This document shows positions 1-5,954 of a stretch of 12,944 nt of DNA, one piece after another. A program made the translations under genes and the position numbers. This stretch comes from Desulfarculus sp. (GTDB lineage Bacteria; Desulfobacterota; Desulfarculia; Desulfarculales; Desulfarculaceae). The stretch's first letter is position 1. Each line of letters starts with the position of its first letter. The stretch is from positions 1-12,944 of the forward strand of contig JAIWNN010000119.1 in assembly GCA_020216805.1 (NCBI GenBank), in the 5' to 3' direction. Below the pieces are notes generated by a model that worked only from the letters and a program-made list of their open reading frames with translations, did no database searches and was not told the origin of the DNA.

Positions 1-199
1 GCCGGGGCAGGCCCAGCACGATCAGCCCCGCCCCCTGCTCGGCGGCGATGGCCGCGATGGCCTTGAGGTCCGCGTCGCGGTTGACGTGGGCGATGGTGGT
101 CAGGGGCAGGGCCAGCTTGCGCCCCGGATCGCTCACCGCCACCCCGATGCGCTTGGCGCCCAGGTCCAGGGCCAGGATGGGAGTGGATGGCTCGATCAT
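1..199 (-). CDS. ruvX: Pre-16S rRNA nuclease / RuvX (YqgF family), partial: N-terminal 66 residues
   Basis: Only the N-terminal part is present, because the gene runs off the left edge. The start ATG is at 199-197. The frame reads MIEPSTPILALDLGAKRIGV and continues to an IVLGLPR segment at the edge. The DLGxKRIGVAVSD motif (about residues 12-24, with the first acidic residue D12) and the VLGLP strand are hallmarks of the YqgF/RuvX RNase H-like fold. Family members are cytoplasmic, about 140 residues long, and process the 5' end of 16S rRNA; they were earlier proposed as Holliday junction resolvases. No Shine-Dalgarno sequence precedes the ATG, and the predicted promoter places the transcript start at or next to the ATG. 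The gene is divergent from selB across a 124-bp gap. The family call is firm; the C-terminal half cannot be judged. Confidence 0.9.
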   Translation of the reverse strand, partial: MIEPSTPILALDLGAKRIGVAVSDPGRKLALPLTTIAHVNRDADLKAIAAIAAEQGAGLIVLGLPR

Positions 200-205
200 G
201 GCCGC

Positions 206-234
206 ATTATGCCCGCCCGGTCATCCGGCCACAA
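206..234 (-). promoter_or_regulatory. Putative sigma-70 promoter of ruvX
   Basis: Read on the minus strand, TTGTGG (229-234) is followed after exactly 17 bases by CATAAT (206-211). The predicted transcription start falls about seven bases further on, near 199, which is the A of the ruvX ATG. The mRNA may therefore be leaderless. The -35 hexamer is a weak match (TTG only) and the -10 is good. Confidence 0.5.
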
Positions 235-246
235 CCCCACCACGCC

Positions 247-275
247 TTGACGCCCCCCGCCCCCCGGCCTATATT
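247..275 (+). promoter_or_regulatory. Putative sigma-70 promoter of selB
   Basis: TTGACG (247-252), a 17-base spacer and TATATT (270-275) form a near-consensus pair (5/6 and 5/6) just upstream of selB. The AT-rich -10 stands out against very GC-rich surroundings. The predicted start near 282 gives a leader of about 40 bases that includes the GGAGG ribosome binding site at 311-315. Confidence 0.65.
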
Positions 276-323
276 CTGTAACCATCCCGTCTCCCGTCCC
301 TTACTCCCCTGGAGGCCCGAAGC

Positions 324-2228
324 ATGAAGCAACTGGTCCTGGGCACCGCCGGCCACATCGACCACGGCAAAACCTCCCTGGTCCGGGCGCTGACCGGCAT
401 CGACACCGACCGGCTCAAGGAGGAGAAGGCCCGGGGCATCACCATCGAGCTGGGCTTCGCCTTCCTGGATTTGCCTAGCGGCCAGCGCCTGGGCATCGTG
501 GACGTGCCCGGCCACGAGAAGTTCGTGAAAAACATGGTGGCCGGGGCCACCGGCATCGACCTGGTGGCCCTGGTCATCGCCGCCGACGAGGGGGTGATGC
601 CCCAGACCCGGGAGCACCTGGACATCTGCTCGCTCCTGGGGGTGCGCCAGGGCCTGGTGGTGCTGACCAAGATCGACATGGTGGACCAGGAGTGGCTGGA
701 GCTGGTGCAGGAGGACATCCGCGAGTACCTGCGCGGGACCTTTCTGGAGAACGCCCCCCTGGCCCCGGTCAGCGCCGTCACCGGCCAGGGCCTGTCCGAG
801 CTCAAGGTCCTGCTGGACCAGATGACCAAAAACCTGGAGGAGCGCCCGGCCCACGGCCCCTTCCGCCTGCCGGTGGACCGGGTCTTCACCATGAAGGGCT
901 TCGGCACCGTGATCACCGGCACCGCGGTGGGCGGGGTGGTCAACCTGGGCGAGGAGGTGGAGATCTACCCCCGCGACCTCAAGGCCAAGGTGCGCGGGCT
1001 CCAGGTCCACAACCAGGAGGTGACCCAGGCCCGGCGCGGCCAGCGCACCGCCATCAACCTGCAGGGCATCGAGAAGGCGGTGGTGGAGCGCGGCGACGTG
1101 GTGGCCAGCCCCGGTTCGCTGCAACCCTCGTTGTGGCTGGATCTCGACTGCGCCAGCCTCAAGGACATGGCCCGTCCCCTGAAACACCGCGCCCCGGTGC
1201 GCTTCCACACCGGCACCGTGGAGATCATGGGCCGGGTGATGCTCCTGGACCGCGACGAGTTGAAGCCCGGCGAGCGCTGCCTGTGCCAGGTGCGCCTGGA
1301 GGCCCCGGTGGCGGTGATGGCCGGCGACGCCTACGTGCTGCGCTCCTACTCGCCGGTCTACACCATCGCCGGCGGGGTGATCCTGCACCCCCACCCCGGC
1401 CGCCACAAGCGCAACCGGCCCGAGATCATGGCCGACCTGGCCACCTTGAAGGACGGCGACCCGGCCCAGCAGGTGCTGGTCCACGCCCGCCTGGCCGGTC
1501 CGGCCGGCATCACCGCCGCCGAGCTGACCCGGCTGGTGAATCTCTCGCCCAAGGAGCTGGACAAGCTCCTGACCGAGCTGCTCACCAAGCAGCAACTGGT
1601 GCGCTTCGACAAGGAGGGCGGCCGGATGCTCTCCGGCGCGGTGCAGCAGGGGCTCGTCGACCACGCCCTGGCCCTGTTGGCCGAGTTCCACGCCGCCCAG
1701 CCCTTGAAGCCCGGCCTGGGGCGCGAGGAGGTCAAGCAGCGCCTGGGCGAGGGGGTGGGGCCCAAGCTCTTCGCCCATCTGTTGCGCAAGCTGGCCGACG
1801 AGGGCAAGGTGGAGGTGGACAAGGACCTGATCCGGCTGGCCGGCCACCAGGTGCGCCTGGCCGGGGGGCAGGAGGCCCTGCGCGCCCGCATGGAAAAGGC
1901 CTGGGCCGAGGCCGGCTGGACCCCGCCCCTGTTCAAGGAGTTCGCCGAGACGGAGGACCTCAAGCAGGCCAAGCAGGTGCTCCAGGTGCTGCTCAACGAG
2001 AAGGTCCTGGTCAAGCTCAAGGAGGACCTCTATTATCACGCCCCGGCCCTGGAGGAGATCAAGCGGAAGCTGATCGACTACTGCCAGGTCCACGAGCGCA
2101 TCGGGGCGCAGCAGTTCAAGGAGCTGACCGGGCTCTCGCGCAAGTATTTGATCCCGCTCCTGGAGCATTTCGACGCCACCCAGGTCACCATCCGGGTGGG
2201 CGACGAGCGGGTGCTGCGCAAGCGCTGA
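324..2228 (+). CDS. selB: Selenocysteine-specific translation elongation factor SelB
   Basis: SelB is the GTPase that carries Sec-tRNA(Sec) to ribosomes paused at a UGA codon followed by a SECIS hairpin. The 634-residue product is close to the family's usual size of about 610-650. The G domain has the P-loop GHIDHGKT at residues 10-17, RGITIELGF at 37-45 (the SelB form of switch I), DVPGHE at 60-65 and TKID at 115-118. EF-Tu-like domain II begins near residue 183 with [18 protein letters not shown]. The C-terminal third is winged-helix repeats that bind the SECIS RNA, ending in a lysine/arginine-rich tail. The GGAGG at 311-315 fixes the ATG start, and a promoter lies at 247-275. selA, selC and selD are not in the window. 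The lipoprotein gene downstream, after an 83-bp gap, is probably co-transcribed but has no known link to selenocysteine. Confidence 0.97.
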   Translation: MKQLVLGTAGHIDHGKTSLVRALTGIDTDRLKEEKARGITIELGFAFLDLPSGQRLGIVDVPGHEKFVKNMVAGATGIDLVALVIAADEGVMPQTREHLDICSLLGVRQGLVVLTKIDMVDQEWLELVQEDIREYLRGTFLENAPLAPVSAVTGQGLSELKVLLDQMTKNLEERPAHGPFRLPVDRVFTMKGFGTVITGTAVGGVVNLGEEVEIYPRDLKAKVRGLQVHNQEVTQARRGQRTAINLQGIEKAVVERGDVVASPGSLQPSLWLDLDCASLKDMARPLKHRAPVRFHTGTVEIMGRVMLLDRDELKPGERCLCQVRLEAPVAVMAGDAYVLRSYSPVYTIAGGVILHPHPGRHKRNRPEIMADLATLKDGDPAQQVLVHARLAGPAGITAAELTRLVNLSPKELDKLLTELLTKQQLVRFDKEGGRMLSGAVQQGLVDHALALLAEFHAAQPLKPGLGREEVKQRLGEGVGPKLFAHLLRKLADEGKVEVDKDLIRLAGHQVRLAGGQEALRARMEKAWAEAGWTPPLFKEFAETEDLKQAKQVLQVLLNEKVLVKLKEDLYYHAPALEEIKRKLIDYCQVHERIGAQQFKELTGLSRKYLIPLLEHFDATQVTIRVGDERVLRKR

Positions 2229-2311
2229 ACTCCGGCGACGGCCAGATGCGAAAAACCCGGCCCGGGCCCCGCGCCCGGCCAAGCACAGCGAGGAAAAAAG
2301 GAGGAAGCGGC

Positions 2312-2536
2312 ATGAAGGGTTGGGCGCGGATCATCCTGGCGGGCGTTTTGGCCCTCACCCCCACGCTGGGGCTCTATGGCTGCGGCGGCGGCAACGCCCG
2401 GCTGGAGCACAAGAGCACCGCCACCACCCTGGGGCGGGAGCTGATGGACCTGGACGAGGCCCGGCGCAAGGGCGTGATAACCGAAAGCGAGTACAACGAT
2501 CTGCGCAAGGACGTGATCGAGAAGCACCGCCAGTAA
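2312..2536 (+). CDS. Small SHOCT-like lipoprotein
   Basis: This is a 74-residue protein. A positively charged start (MKGWAR) and a hydrophobic segment lead to a lipobox-like LYGC with Cys24. It is therefore predicted to be lipidated and anchored to the inner or outer membrane. The mature part is about 50 residues. After a Gly-rich linker it holds LGRELMDLDEARRKGVI then TESEYNDLRKDVIEKH (about residues 40-72). This fits the short helical SHOCT pattern, with leucine-rich helix, K/R-G-x-I-T/S turn, acid-Tyr/Phe and a second helix. SHOCT domains are often C-terminal oligomerisation modules. A strong ribosome binding site (AAGGAGGAAG, 2299-2308) precedes the ATG. It follows selB by 83 bp and ends at a terminator, so it probably shares the selB transcript. 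Its role is unknown, and the SHOCT assignment rests on pattern only. Confidence 0.8.
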   Translation: MKGWARIILAGVLALTPTLGLYGCGGGNARLEHKSTATTLGRELMDLDEARRKGVITESEYNDLRKDVIEKHRQ

Positions 2537-2556
2537 TTTCCGCCGGAAAAACGCCA

Positions 2557-2590
2557 AACGCGGGGGCCGTCCGGCTCCCGCGTTCGTTTT
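2557..2590 (+). terminator. Intrinsic terminator after the selB-lipoprotein unit
   Basis: AACGCGGG (2557-2564) pairs with CCCGCGTT (2577-2584). GGCC pairs with GGCT inside it (one G-T pair), giving a 12-bp stem with a GTCC loop. CGTTTT follows. It sits between two convergent genes. On the minus strand the stem is followed by TTTGGCGTTTTT, so it may also stop transcription coming from the gene at 2605-2982. Confidence 0.8.
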
Positions 2591-2604
2591 GGAGGCTGCC
2601 CCCG

Positions 2605-2982
2605 CTAATCGTAATAGGCCACCGGCTCGTCCCGCTCGATGGTCAGAATCACCCGGCGGTACTTGCAGAGGTCGATGTCCTCCCACCACATTTCCTCGCC
2701 GTGCTGGTCCACCACCAGGAGGTCCCAGACGCAGTCCCGCTCCTCGCGCGAGAACCGGATGGTGGTGGACTCGCCGTTGAGCAGCACGTCGCGGCCCAGG
2801 ATGTCCTCCTCCCAGGTGCGGGCGTGGTTGGGCACCACGTAGAGCGCGTCGATGACCTTGCCGGTCTTGTTGACCAGCAGGAAGTCCTGGTCGCCGGCCT
2901 GGGCCAGGCCGGTCAGCCCGGTCAGGCCCGCCAAGACCAGCCAGGCCGCCAGGGCCGGGCGCGCCAGCTTGCCACCCCTCAT
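2605..2982 (-). CDS. Exported protein of unknown function, 125 aa
   Basis: The protein starts with a clear Sec signal peptide: basic MRGGKLAR, then a Leu/Ala-rich core, then a cleavage site after AQA (residues 27-29). The mature protein is about 96 residues, acidic and aromatic, and probably an all-beta domain. It begins FLLVNKTGKVIDALYVVP, continues with DILGRDVLLNGES (60-72), then CVWDLLVVDQHG (84-95) and WWEDIDLCKY (99-108). Cys84 and Cys106 are the only cysteines and could form a periplasmic disulfide. The pattern (x-VNKTG-x-I, LG-x-D-x-L-x-G, C-x-WDL-x-V) recalls small conserved hypothetical proteins of proteobacteria, for which I know no proven function. The ribosome binding site AAGGAGAGG (2986-2994) fixes the ATG. 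The gene stands alone, convergent with the selB unit and divergent from fadR. Confidence 0.85.
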   Translation of the reverse strand: MRGGKLARPALAAWLVLAGLTGLTGLAQAGDQDFLLVNKTGKVIDALYVVPNHARTWEEDILGRDVLLNGESTTIRFSREERDCVWDLLVVDQHGEEMWWEDIDLCKYRRVILTIERDEPVAYYD

Positions 2983-3015
2983 TATCCTCTCCTTTGGCTA
3001 TTTTTTTACCGACCG

Positions 3016-3036
3016 GCCGGCCGCTGATCGGCCGGC
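3016..3036. other. GC-rich hairpin in the leader of the exported-protein gene
   Basis: GCCGGCCG (3016-3023) and CGGCCGGC (3029-3036) form a perfect 8-bp stem around a CTGAT loop. It lies between the probable promoter at 3053-3081 and the ribosome binding site of the minus-strand gene at 2605-2982. On that strand it is followed by an A-tract, not a T-tract, so it is not a terminator in that direction. It may be an mRNA-stabilising 5' hairpin or merely part of the GGCCGG-rich spacer. Confidence 0.4.
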
Positions 3037-3052
3037 GGCCTTTCCCGCGCCC

Positions 3053-3081
3053 ATGATTGCCCGGCCGGGTTATGCAGTCAA
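3053..3081 (-). promoter_or_regulatory. Possible promoter of the exported-protein gene
   Basis: On the minus strand, TTGACT (3076-3081; 5/6 to consensus) is followed after 17 bases by AATCAT (3053-3058; 4/6). It would give a leader of roughly 60 bases containing the hairpin at 3016-3036. A second, overlapping TTGACT lies at 3081-3086 but has no -10 at the right distance. Confidence 0.4.
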
Positions 3082-3176
3082 GTCAAGCTGGTAGCCAGAC
3101 TGGATTGTGCGTTAATACCCTCCCGGCCCGGCCGGCTGCCTCCCAGCAACCCCCCCCTGGCCCGCCGGCCTTCACC

Positions 3177-3205
3177 TTGCCATGCCCCCCGAGGGCTGCT
3201 ATAGT
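3177..3205 (+). promoter_or_regulatory. Distal promoter P1 of fadR-etfBA
   Basis: TTGCCA (3177-3182; 5/6), a 17-base spacer and TATAGT (3200-3205; 5/6) form a good sigma-70 promoter about 64 bases upstream of a second one. Transcripts starting near 3212 would have to cross the FadR operator at 3273-3290. The spacing is exact; use in vivo is inferred. Confidence 0.55.
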
Positions 3206-3240
3206 CCCCTGCCGGGGCGGGGTCGCGGCGAAAAAAGGCG

Positions 3241-3269
3241 TTGACAGCCCCAAGCGGGCGTGTTAGGTA
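3241..3269 (+). promoter_or_regulatory. Proximal promoter P2 of fadR-etfBA
   Basis: A perfect TTGACA (3241-3246) is followed by a 17-base spacer and TAGGTA (3264-3269; 3/6). The predicted start, near 3276, lies inside the FadR operator, which is the geometry expected for direct steric repression. The consensus -35 probably compensates for the weak -10. Confidence 0.6.
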
Positions 3270-3272
3270 GCT

Positions 3273-3290
3273 TGAATGATGCTTCATTCA
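3273..3290 (+). promoter_or_regulatory. FadR-type operator (perfect 7-4-7 inverted repeat)
   Basis: TGAATGATGCTTCATTCA is a perfect inverted repeat of TGAATGA with a 4-base centre. It matches the half-sites and spacing of the Bacillus subtilis FadR operator as I recall it (TGAATGA, four bases, TCATTCA). It covers the predicted start of P2 and lies 36 bases upstream of the fadR start codon. Autorepression of fadR-etfB-etfA, relieved by long-chain acyl-CoA, is the natural reading. I saw no second full copy in the window. Confidence 0.85.
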
Positions 3291-3325
3291 TTGGCGGCCC
3301 GCGCACGCCCCGGGGATGCTAAACC

Positions 3326-3958
3326 TTGACCGTCGACAAAAAGAAATCCAGCGACAAGCACCGTCGCATCATCGAAGCCGCCGTCAAGGTCTTCGCCAAG
3401 AACGGCTTCTACAACTCCAAGGTCAGCGAGATCGCCCGCGCCGCCCAGGTGGCCGACGGCACCATCTACCTATATTTCCAGAACAAGGACGATATTCTCA
3501 TCTCCCTGTTCGAAGAGGAGATGCAACTGATCCTGGAGCGGGTGCGGGCGGCGGTGGCCGCCGAGAGCAACCCGGCCAAGAAGCTGGAGCGCTTCGCCAT
3601 CGCCCACCTGAGCCTGGTGGAGGAGAACCAGGAGCTGGCCGAGATCATCCAGGTGGAGATCCGCCAGTCCTCCAAGTTCATGCGCGGTTACGACAACGTC
3701 AACTTCGCCCAATATCTGAATATCATCAGCGACATCATCAAGGAGGGGCAGGCGGCCGGGGTCTTCCGGCCCGACATTCGCCCCGGCATCGCCAAGCGCG
3801 CCTTTTTCGGCGCCCTGGACGAGATGAGCCGCTACTGGGTCTTGTCATCCACCAAGAAATATTCCATCATCGAGGCCGCTCGAGAGATCAGCAAGTTCTT
3901 TCTCGACGGAATCACGGTCTGCGCCGACAAAGCGGCCGACGCCCCGCCTCCGGCCTGA
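3326..3958 (+). CDS. fadR: TetR-family fatty-acid-responsive repressor FadR
   Basis: This 210-residue TetR regulator is predicted to bind the operator just upstream and release it when loaded with long-chain acyl-CoA. The N-terminal DNA-binding domain (about 10-58) includes RRIIEAAVKVFAKNGF and the helix-turn-helix VSEIARAAQVADGTIYLYF, followed by NKDDILISLF. This segment resembles B. subtilis FadR closely (VADGTIYLYF-x-NK-x-DILISLF), as do QVEIRQS in mid-protein and FGALDE near residue 158. The C-terminal helical domain (about 75-200) is the ligand and dimer part. The start is TTG: an in-frame TAA at 3320-3322 excludes anything longer, and no ATG lies before the helix-turn-helix. The ribosome binding site is weak (GGGGA, 3312-3316), which suits a low-abundance repressor. 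etfB follows after 91 bp. The ligand is inferred from homology and context. Confidence 0.9.
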   Translation: MTVDKKKSSDKHRRIIEAAVKVFAKNGFYNSKVSEIARAAQVADGTIYLYFQNKDDILISLFEEEMQLILERVRAAVAAESNPAKKLERFAIAHLSLVEENQELAEIIQVEIRQSSKFMRGYDNVNFAQYLNIISDIIKEGQAAGVFRPDIRPGIAKRAFFGALDEMSRYWVLSSTKKYSIIEAAREISKFFLDGITVCADKAADAPPPA

Positions 3959-4032
3959 GGGGACCGAGGGGCGGTCAGCGCGGCCCTTTATTGGATATAG
4001 TCCGCAGGATAATGTCCCCCCAAGGGAAGATG

Positions 4033-4042
4033 AAAGGAGGGG
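4033..4042 (+). promoter_or_regulatory. Ribosome binding site deciding the etfB start
   Basis: AAAGGAGGGG lies 7 bases before the GTG at 4050. A TTG at 4044 in the same frame would be only 1 base away, too close for initiation. This favours the GTG, which also gives the family-typical N-terminus MNIVVCIKQVPDT. Confidence 0.75.
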
Positions 4043-4049
4043 TTTGGCA

Positions 4050-4820
4050 GTGAACATTGTGGTGTGCATCAAGCAAGTCCCGGACACCGAGTCCCAGATC
4101 AAAATCGGGGCCGACGGCAAGTCCATCGCCACCGACGACATCAAGTGGGTGATGAACCCCTATGACGAGTTCGGCGTGGAAGAGGCCCTGCGCATCCAGA
4201 AGGCCAAGGGCGGCACCGTGACCGTGGTGGGCGCCGGTCCCAAGCGGGTCACCGAGGCCCTGCGCACCGCCTTGGCCATGGGCGCGGACAAGGCGGTGCT
4301 GATCGAGGACGAGGGCCTCTATGGCGCCGACCCCATGGCGGTGGCCAAGATCCTGGCCGCGGCCATCAAGCCGCTCACTCCCGACCTGGTCTTCCTGGGC
4401 CAGCGCGCCATCGACGACGACGCCGGCCTGGTGGGCTCGGCCCTGGCCGAGTACCTGGACATGCCCAACCTGTCGGTGGTGACCAAGTTGGACCTGGGCG
4501 AGGGCAGCGTCACCGCCCAGCGGCCGGTGGAGGGCCAGACCCTGGTCCTGGAATCCCCCCTGCCCGCGGTGGTCACCGCCCAGAAGGGCCTCAACGAGCC
4601 CCGCTACGCCTCCCTGCCCGGCATCATGAAGGCCAAGAAGAAGCCCCTGGAGGTCAAGACCCTGGCCGATCTGGGCGTGGACGCGGCCGGCAAGGCCAGC
4701 GTGGTGGCCCTGAGTCCGCCTCCTTCCCGCGCCGCGGGCAAGACCATCTCCGGCGAGACGCCCCAGGAGCTGGCGGCCGCCCTGGCCAAGGCCCTGCGCG
4801 ACGAGGCCAAGGTCATCTAG
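4050..4820 (+). CDS. etfB: Electron transfer flavoprotein beta subunit
   Basis: EtfB is the small subunit of the soluble FAD-containing ETF heterodimer. It takes electrons from acyl-CoA dehydrogenases and related flavoenzymes and passes them to a membrane quinone reductase. The product is 256 residues, the usual length. It opens with MNIVVCIKQVPDT and has the nucleotide-binding-fold segment WVMNPYDEFGVEEALRI at about 31-47. The ETF-beta signature runs from VTAQR (154-158) through LPAVVTAQKGLNEPRY (171-186) to IMKAKKKP (192-199). The GTG start is chosen from the ribosome binding site spacing. etfA follows after 73 bp, and fadR precedes in the same direction. Whether this is a classical or an electron-bifurcating ETF cannot be settled by eye, and no dehydrogenase partner is in the window. 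Confidence 0.95.
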   Translation: MNIVVCIKQVPDTESQIKIGADGKSIATDDIKWVMNPYDEFGVEEALRIQKAKGGTVTVVGAGPKRVTEALRTALAMGADKAVLIEDEGLYGADPMAVAKILAAAIKPLTPDLVFLGQRAIDDDAGLVGSALAEYLDMPNLSVVTKLDLGEGSVTAQRPVEGQTLVLESPLPAVVTAQKGLNEPRYASLPGIMKAKKKPLEVKTLADLGVDAAGKASVVALSPPPSRAAGKTISGETPQELAAALAKALRDEAKVI

Positions 4821-4830
4821 GCTTTCATCC

Positions 4831-4872
4831 AGGGGCGGATGCGCCCCTTCGGCGGCGGCGGGAAGACGCCGC
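4831..4872 (+). other. Two hairpins between etfB and etfA
   Basis: AGGGGCG (4831-4837) pairs with CGCCCCT (4842-4848) around a GATG loop. GCGGCG (4855-4860) pairs with CGCCGC (4867-4872) around GGAAGA. Neither is followed by a T-tract, so they are unlikely to terminate. They sit immediately before the etfA ribosome binding site (AAAGGAG, 4878-4884) and could protect or separate the two cistrons. Confidence 0.5.
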
Positions 4873-4893
4873 GCCTGAAAGGAGTCCGATAAA

Positions 4894-5859
4894 ATGGCGG
4901 GTGTTTGGGTAATCGCGGAGCATCGCGACGGAGCTTTCCGCAAGATCACCTTCGAGGCGGCCAGCGCGGCCAAGACCGTGGCCGACGGCCTGGGGACCCA
5001 GGTCACCGCGGTGGTGCTGGGTGGCGGCCTCGAGGCGGCTTGCGCCGATCTCGGCAAATACGGCGTGGCCAAGGTCCTCTACGCCGACAGCCCGGAGCTG
5101 ACTGTCTACTCCACCGAGGGTTACGCCGCGGCGGTGGCCGATCTGGCCAAGTCCGGGGCGCCCGATGTCATCATCTTCGGCGCCAGCATGCAGGGCAAGG
5201 ACCTGGCGGGCCGCCTGGCCGCCAAGCTGGACACCAGCGTGGCGGTGGACTGCACCGCGCTGAAGGTCGACGGCGGCAAGTTGATCGCCACCCGGCCCAT
5301 CTACGCCGGCAAGATCTACGCCGACGTGCTGGTCACTGGCTCGCCCCAGATCGCCACCCTGCGGCCCAACGTCTTCGACGTGGTGGAGACCGGCGGTTCG
5401 GCGGCGGTGGAGAAGGTCTCCCCGGCGGTGGGCGCCATCAGGGTCAAGCAGGTGGAGGCGTTGGCCGAGGAGGGCGGCAAGATCGACCTGACCGAGGCCA
5501 CCATCATCGTCAGCGGCGGCCGCGGCATGAAGGAGGCCGACAACTTCAAGATCCTGGAGGCCCTGGCCGACGTGCTGGGCGGCACCGTGGGCGCCTCTCG
5601 TTCGGCGGTGGACGCCGGCTGGCGCAGCCATCACGACCAGGTCGGCCAGACCGGCAAGGTCGTCACCCCCAACCTCTACATCGCCTGCGGCATCAGCGGA
5701 GCCATCCAGCACCTGGCCGGCATGGGCTCCAGCAAGGTGATCGTGGCCATCAACAAGGACGCCGACGCCCCCATCCACACCAAGGCCGACTACTGCGTGG
5801 TGGCCGACCTGTTCGACGTGGTGCCGGCCCTGACCGAGGAGTGCAAGAAGCTGGGCTAG
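4894..5859 (+). CDS. etfA: Electron transfer flavoprotein alpha subunit
   Basis: EtfA carries most of the FAD site of the ETF heterodimer and pairs with EtfB. The 321-residue length is typical. The N-terminal domain begins [20 protein letters not shown]. The C-terminal FAD domain shows SGGRGM (207-212), a [11 protein letters not shown] segment, GQTGK (251-255) and CGISGAIQH (265-273), which are the conserved flavin- and pyrophosphate-contacting motifs. It ends TEECKKLG. No iron-sulfur or extra N-terminal domain is present, so this is the plain soluble type. The ATG has a good ribosome binding site (AAAGGAG, 4878-4884). It is the last gene of fadR-etfB-etfA and is closed by the strong terminator at 5893-5924. 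Control by FadR through the operator at 3273-3290 is the likely regulation. Confidence 0.97.
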   Translation: MAGVWVIAEHRDGAFRKITFEAASAAKTVADGLGTQVTAVVLGGGLEAACADLGKYGVAKVLYADSPELTVYSTEGYAAAVADLAKSGAPDVIIFGASMQGKDLAGRLAAKLDTSVAVDCTALKVDGGKLIATRPIYAGKIYADVLVTGSPQIATLRPNVFDVVETGGSAAVEKVSPAVGAIRVKQVEALAEEGGKIDLTEATIIVSGGRGMKEADNFKILEALADVLGGTVGASRSAVDAGWRSHHDQVGQTGKVVTPNLYIACGISGAIQHLAGMGSSKVIVAINKDADAPIHTKADYCVVADLFDVVPALTEECKKLG

Positions 5860-5892
5860 CCCCGCCTTCGCGCGCCGCCTAGGCCATATCCC

Positions 5893-5924
5893 AGCCCCCG
5901 TTGGCGAAGCCAACGGGGGCTTTG
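5893..5924 (+). terminator. Intrinsic terminator of fadR-etfBA
   Basis: AGCCCCCGTTGGC (5893-5905) and GCCAACGGGGGCT (5909-5921) form a perfect 13-bp stem with a GAA loop, followed by TTGT. It lies between the convergent etfA and aminotransferase genes. On the minus strand no T-tract follows the stem, so it mainly serves etfA. Confidence 0.88.
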
Positions 5925-5954
5925 TCTCGCCCCGCCGATCCCGGGGCGCGATCC

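Noticed and set aside
207..2282. Long minus-strand open frame (about 690 codons) opposite selB
   Set aside because: It lies antisense to a gene with unmistakable SelB motifs. Its product is a low-complexity Leu/Gly/Gln/His/Val-rich mix, as expected from the complement of GC-biased codons, with no domain-like pattern.
3959..4032. Possible internal promoter or attenuator between fadR and etfB (TATAGT at 3996-4001, short GACCG/CGGTC stem at 3962-3976)
   Set aside because: No acceptable -35 lies 16-18 bases before TATAGT, and the 5-bp stem has no adjacent T-tract. The evidence is too weak to call.
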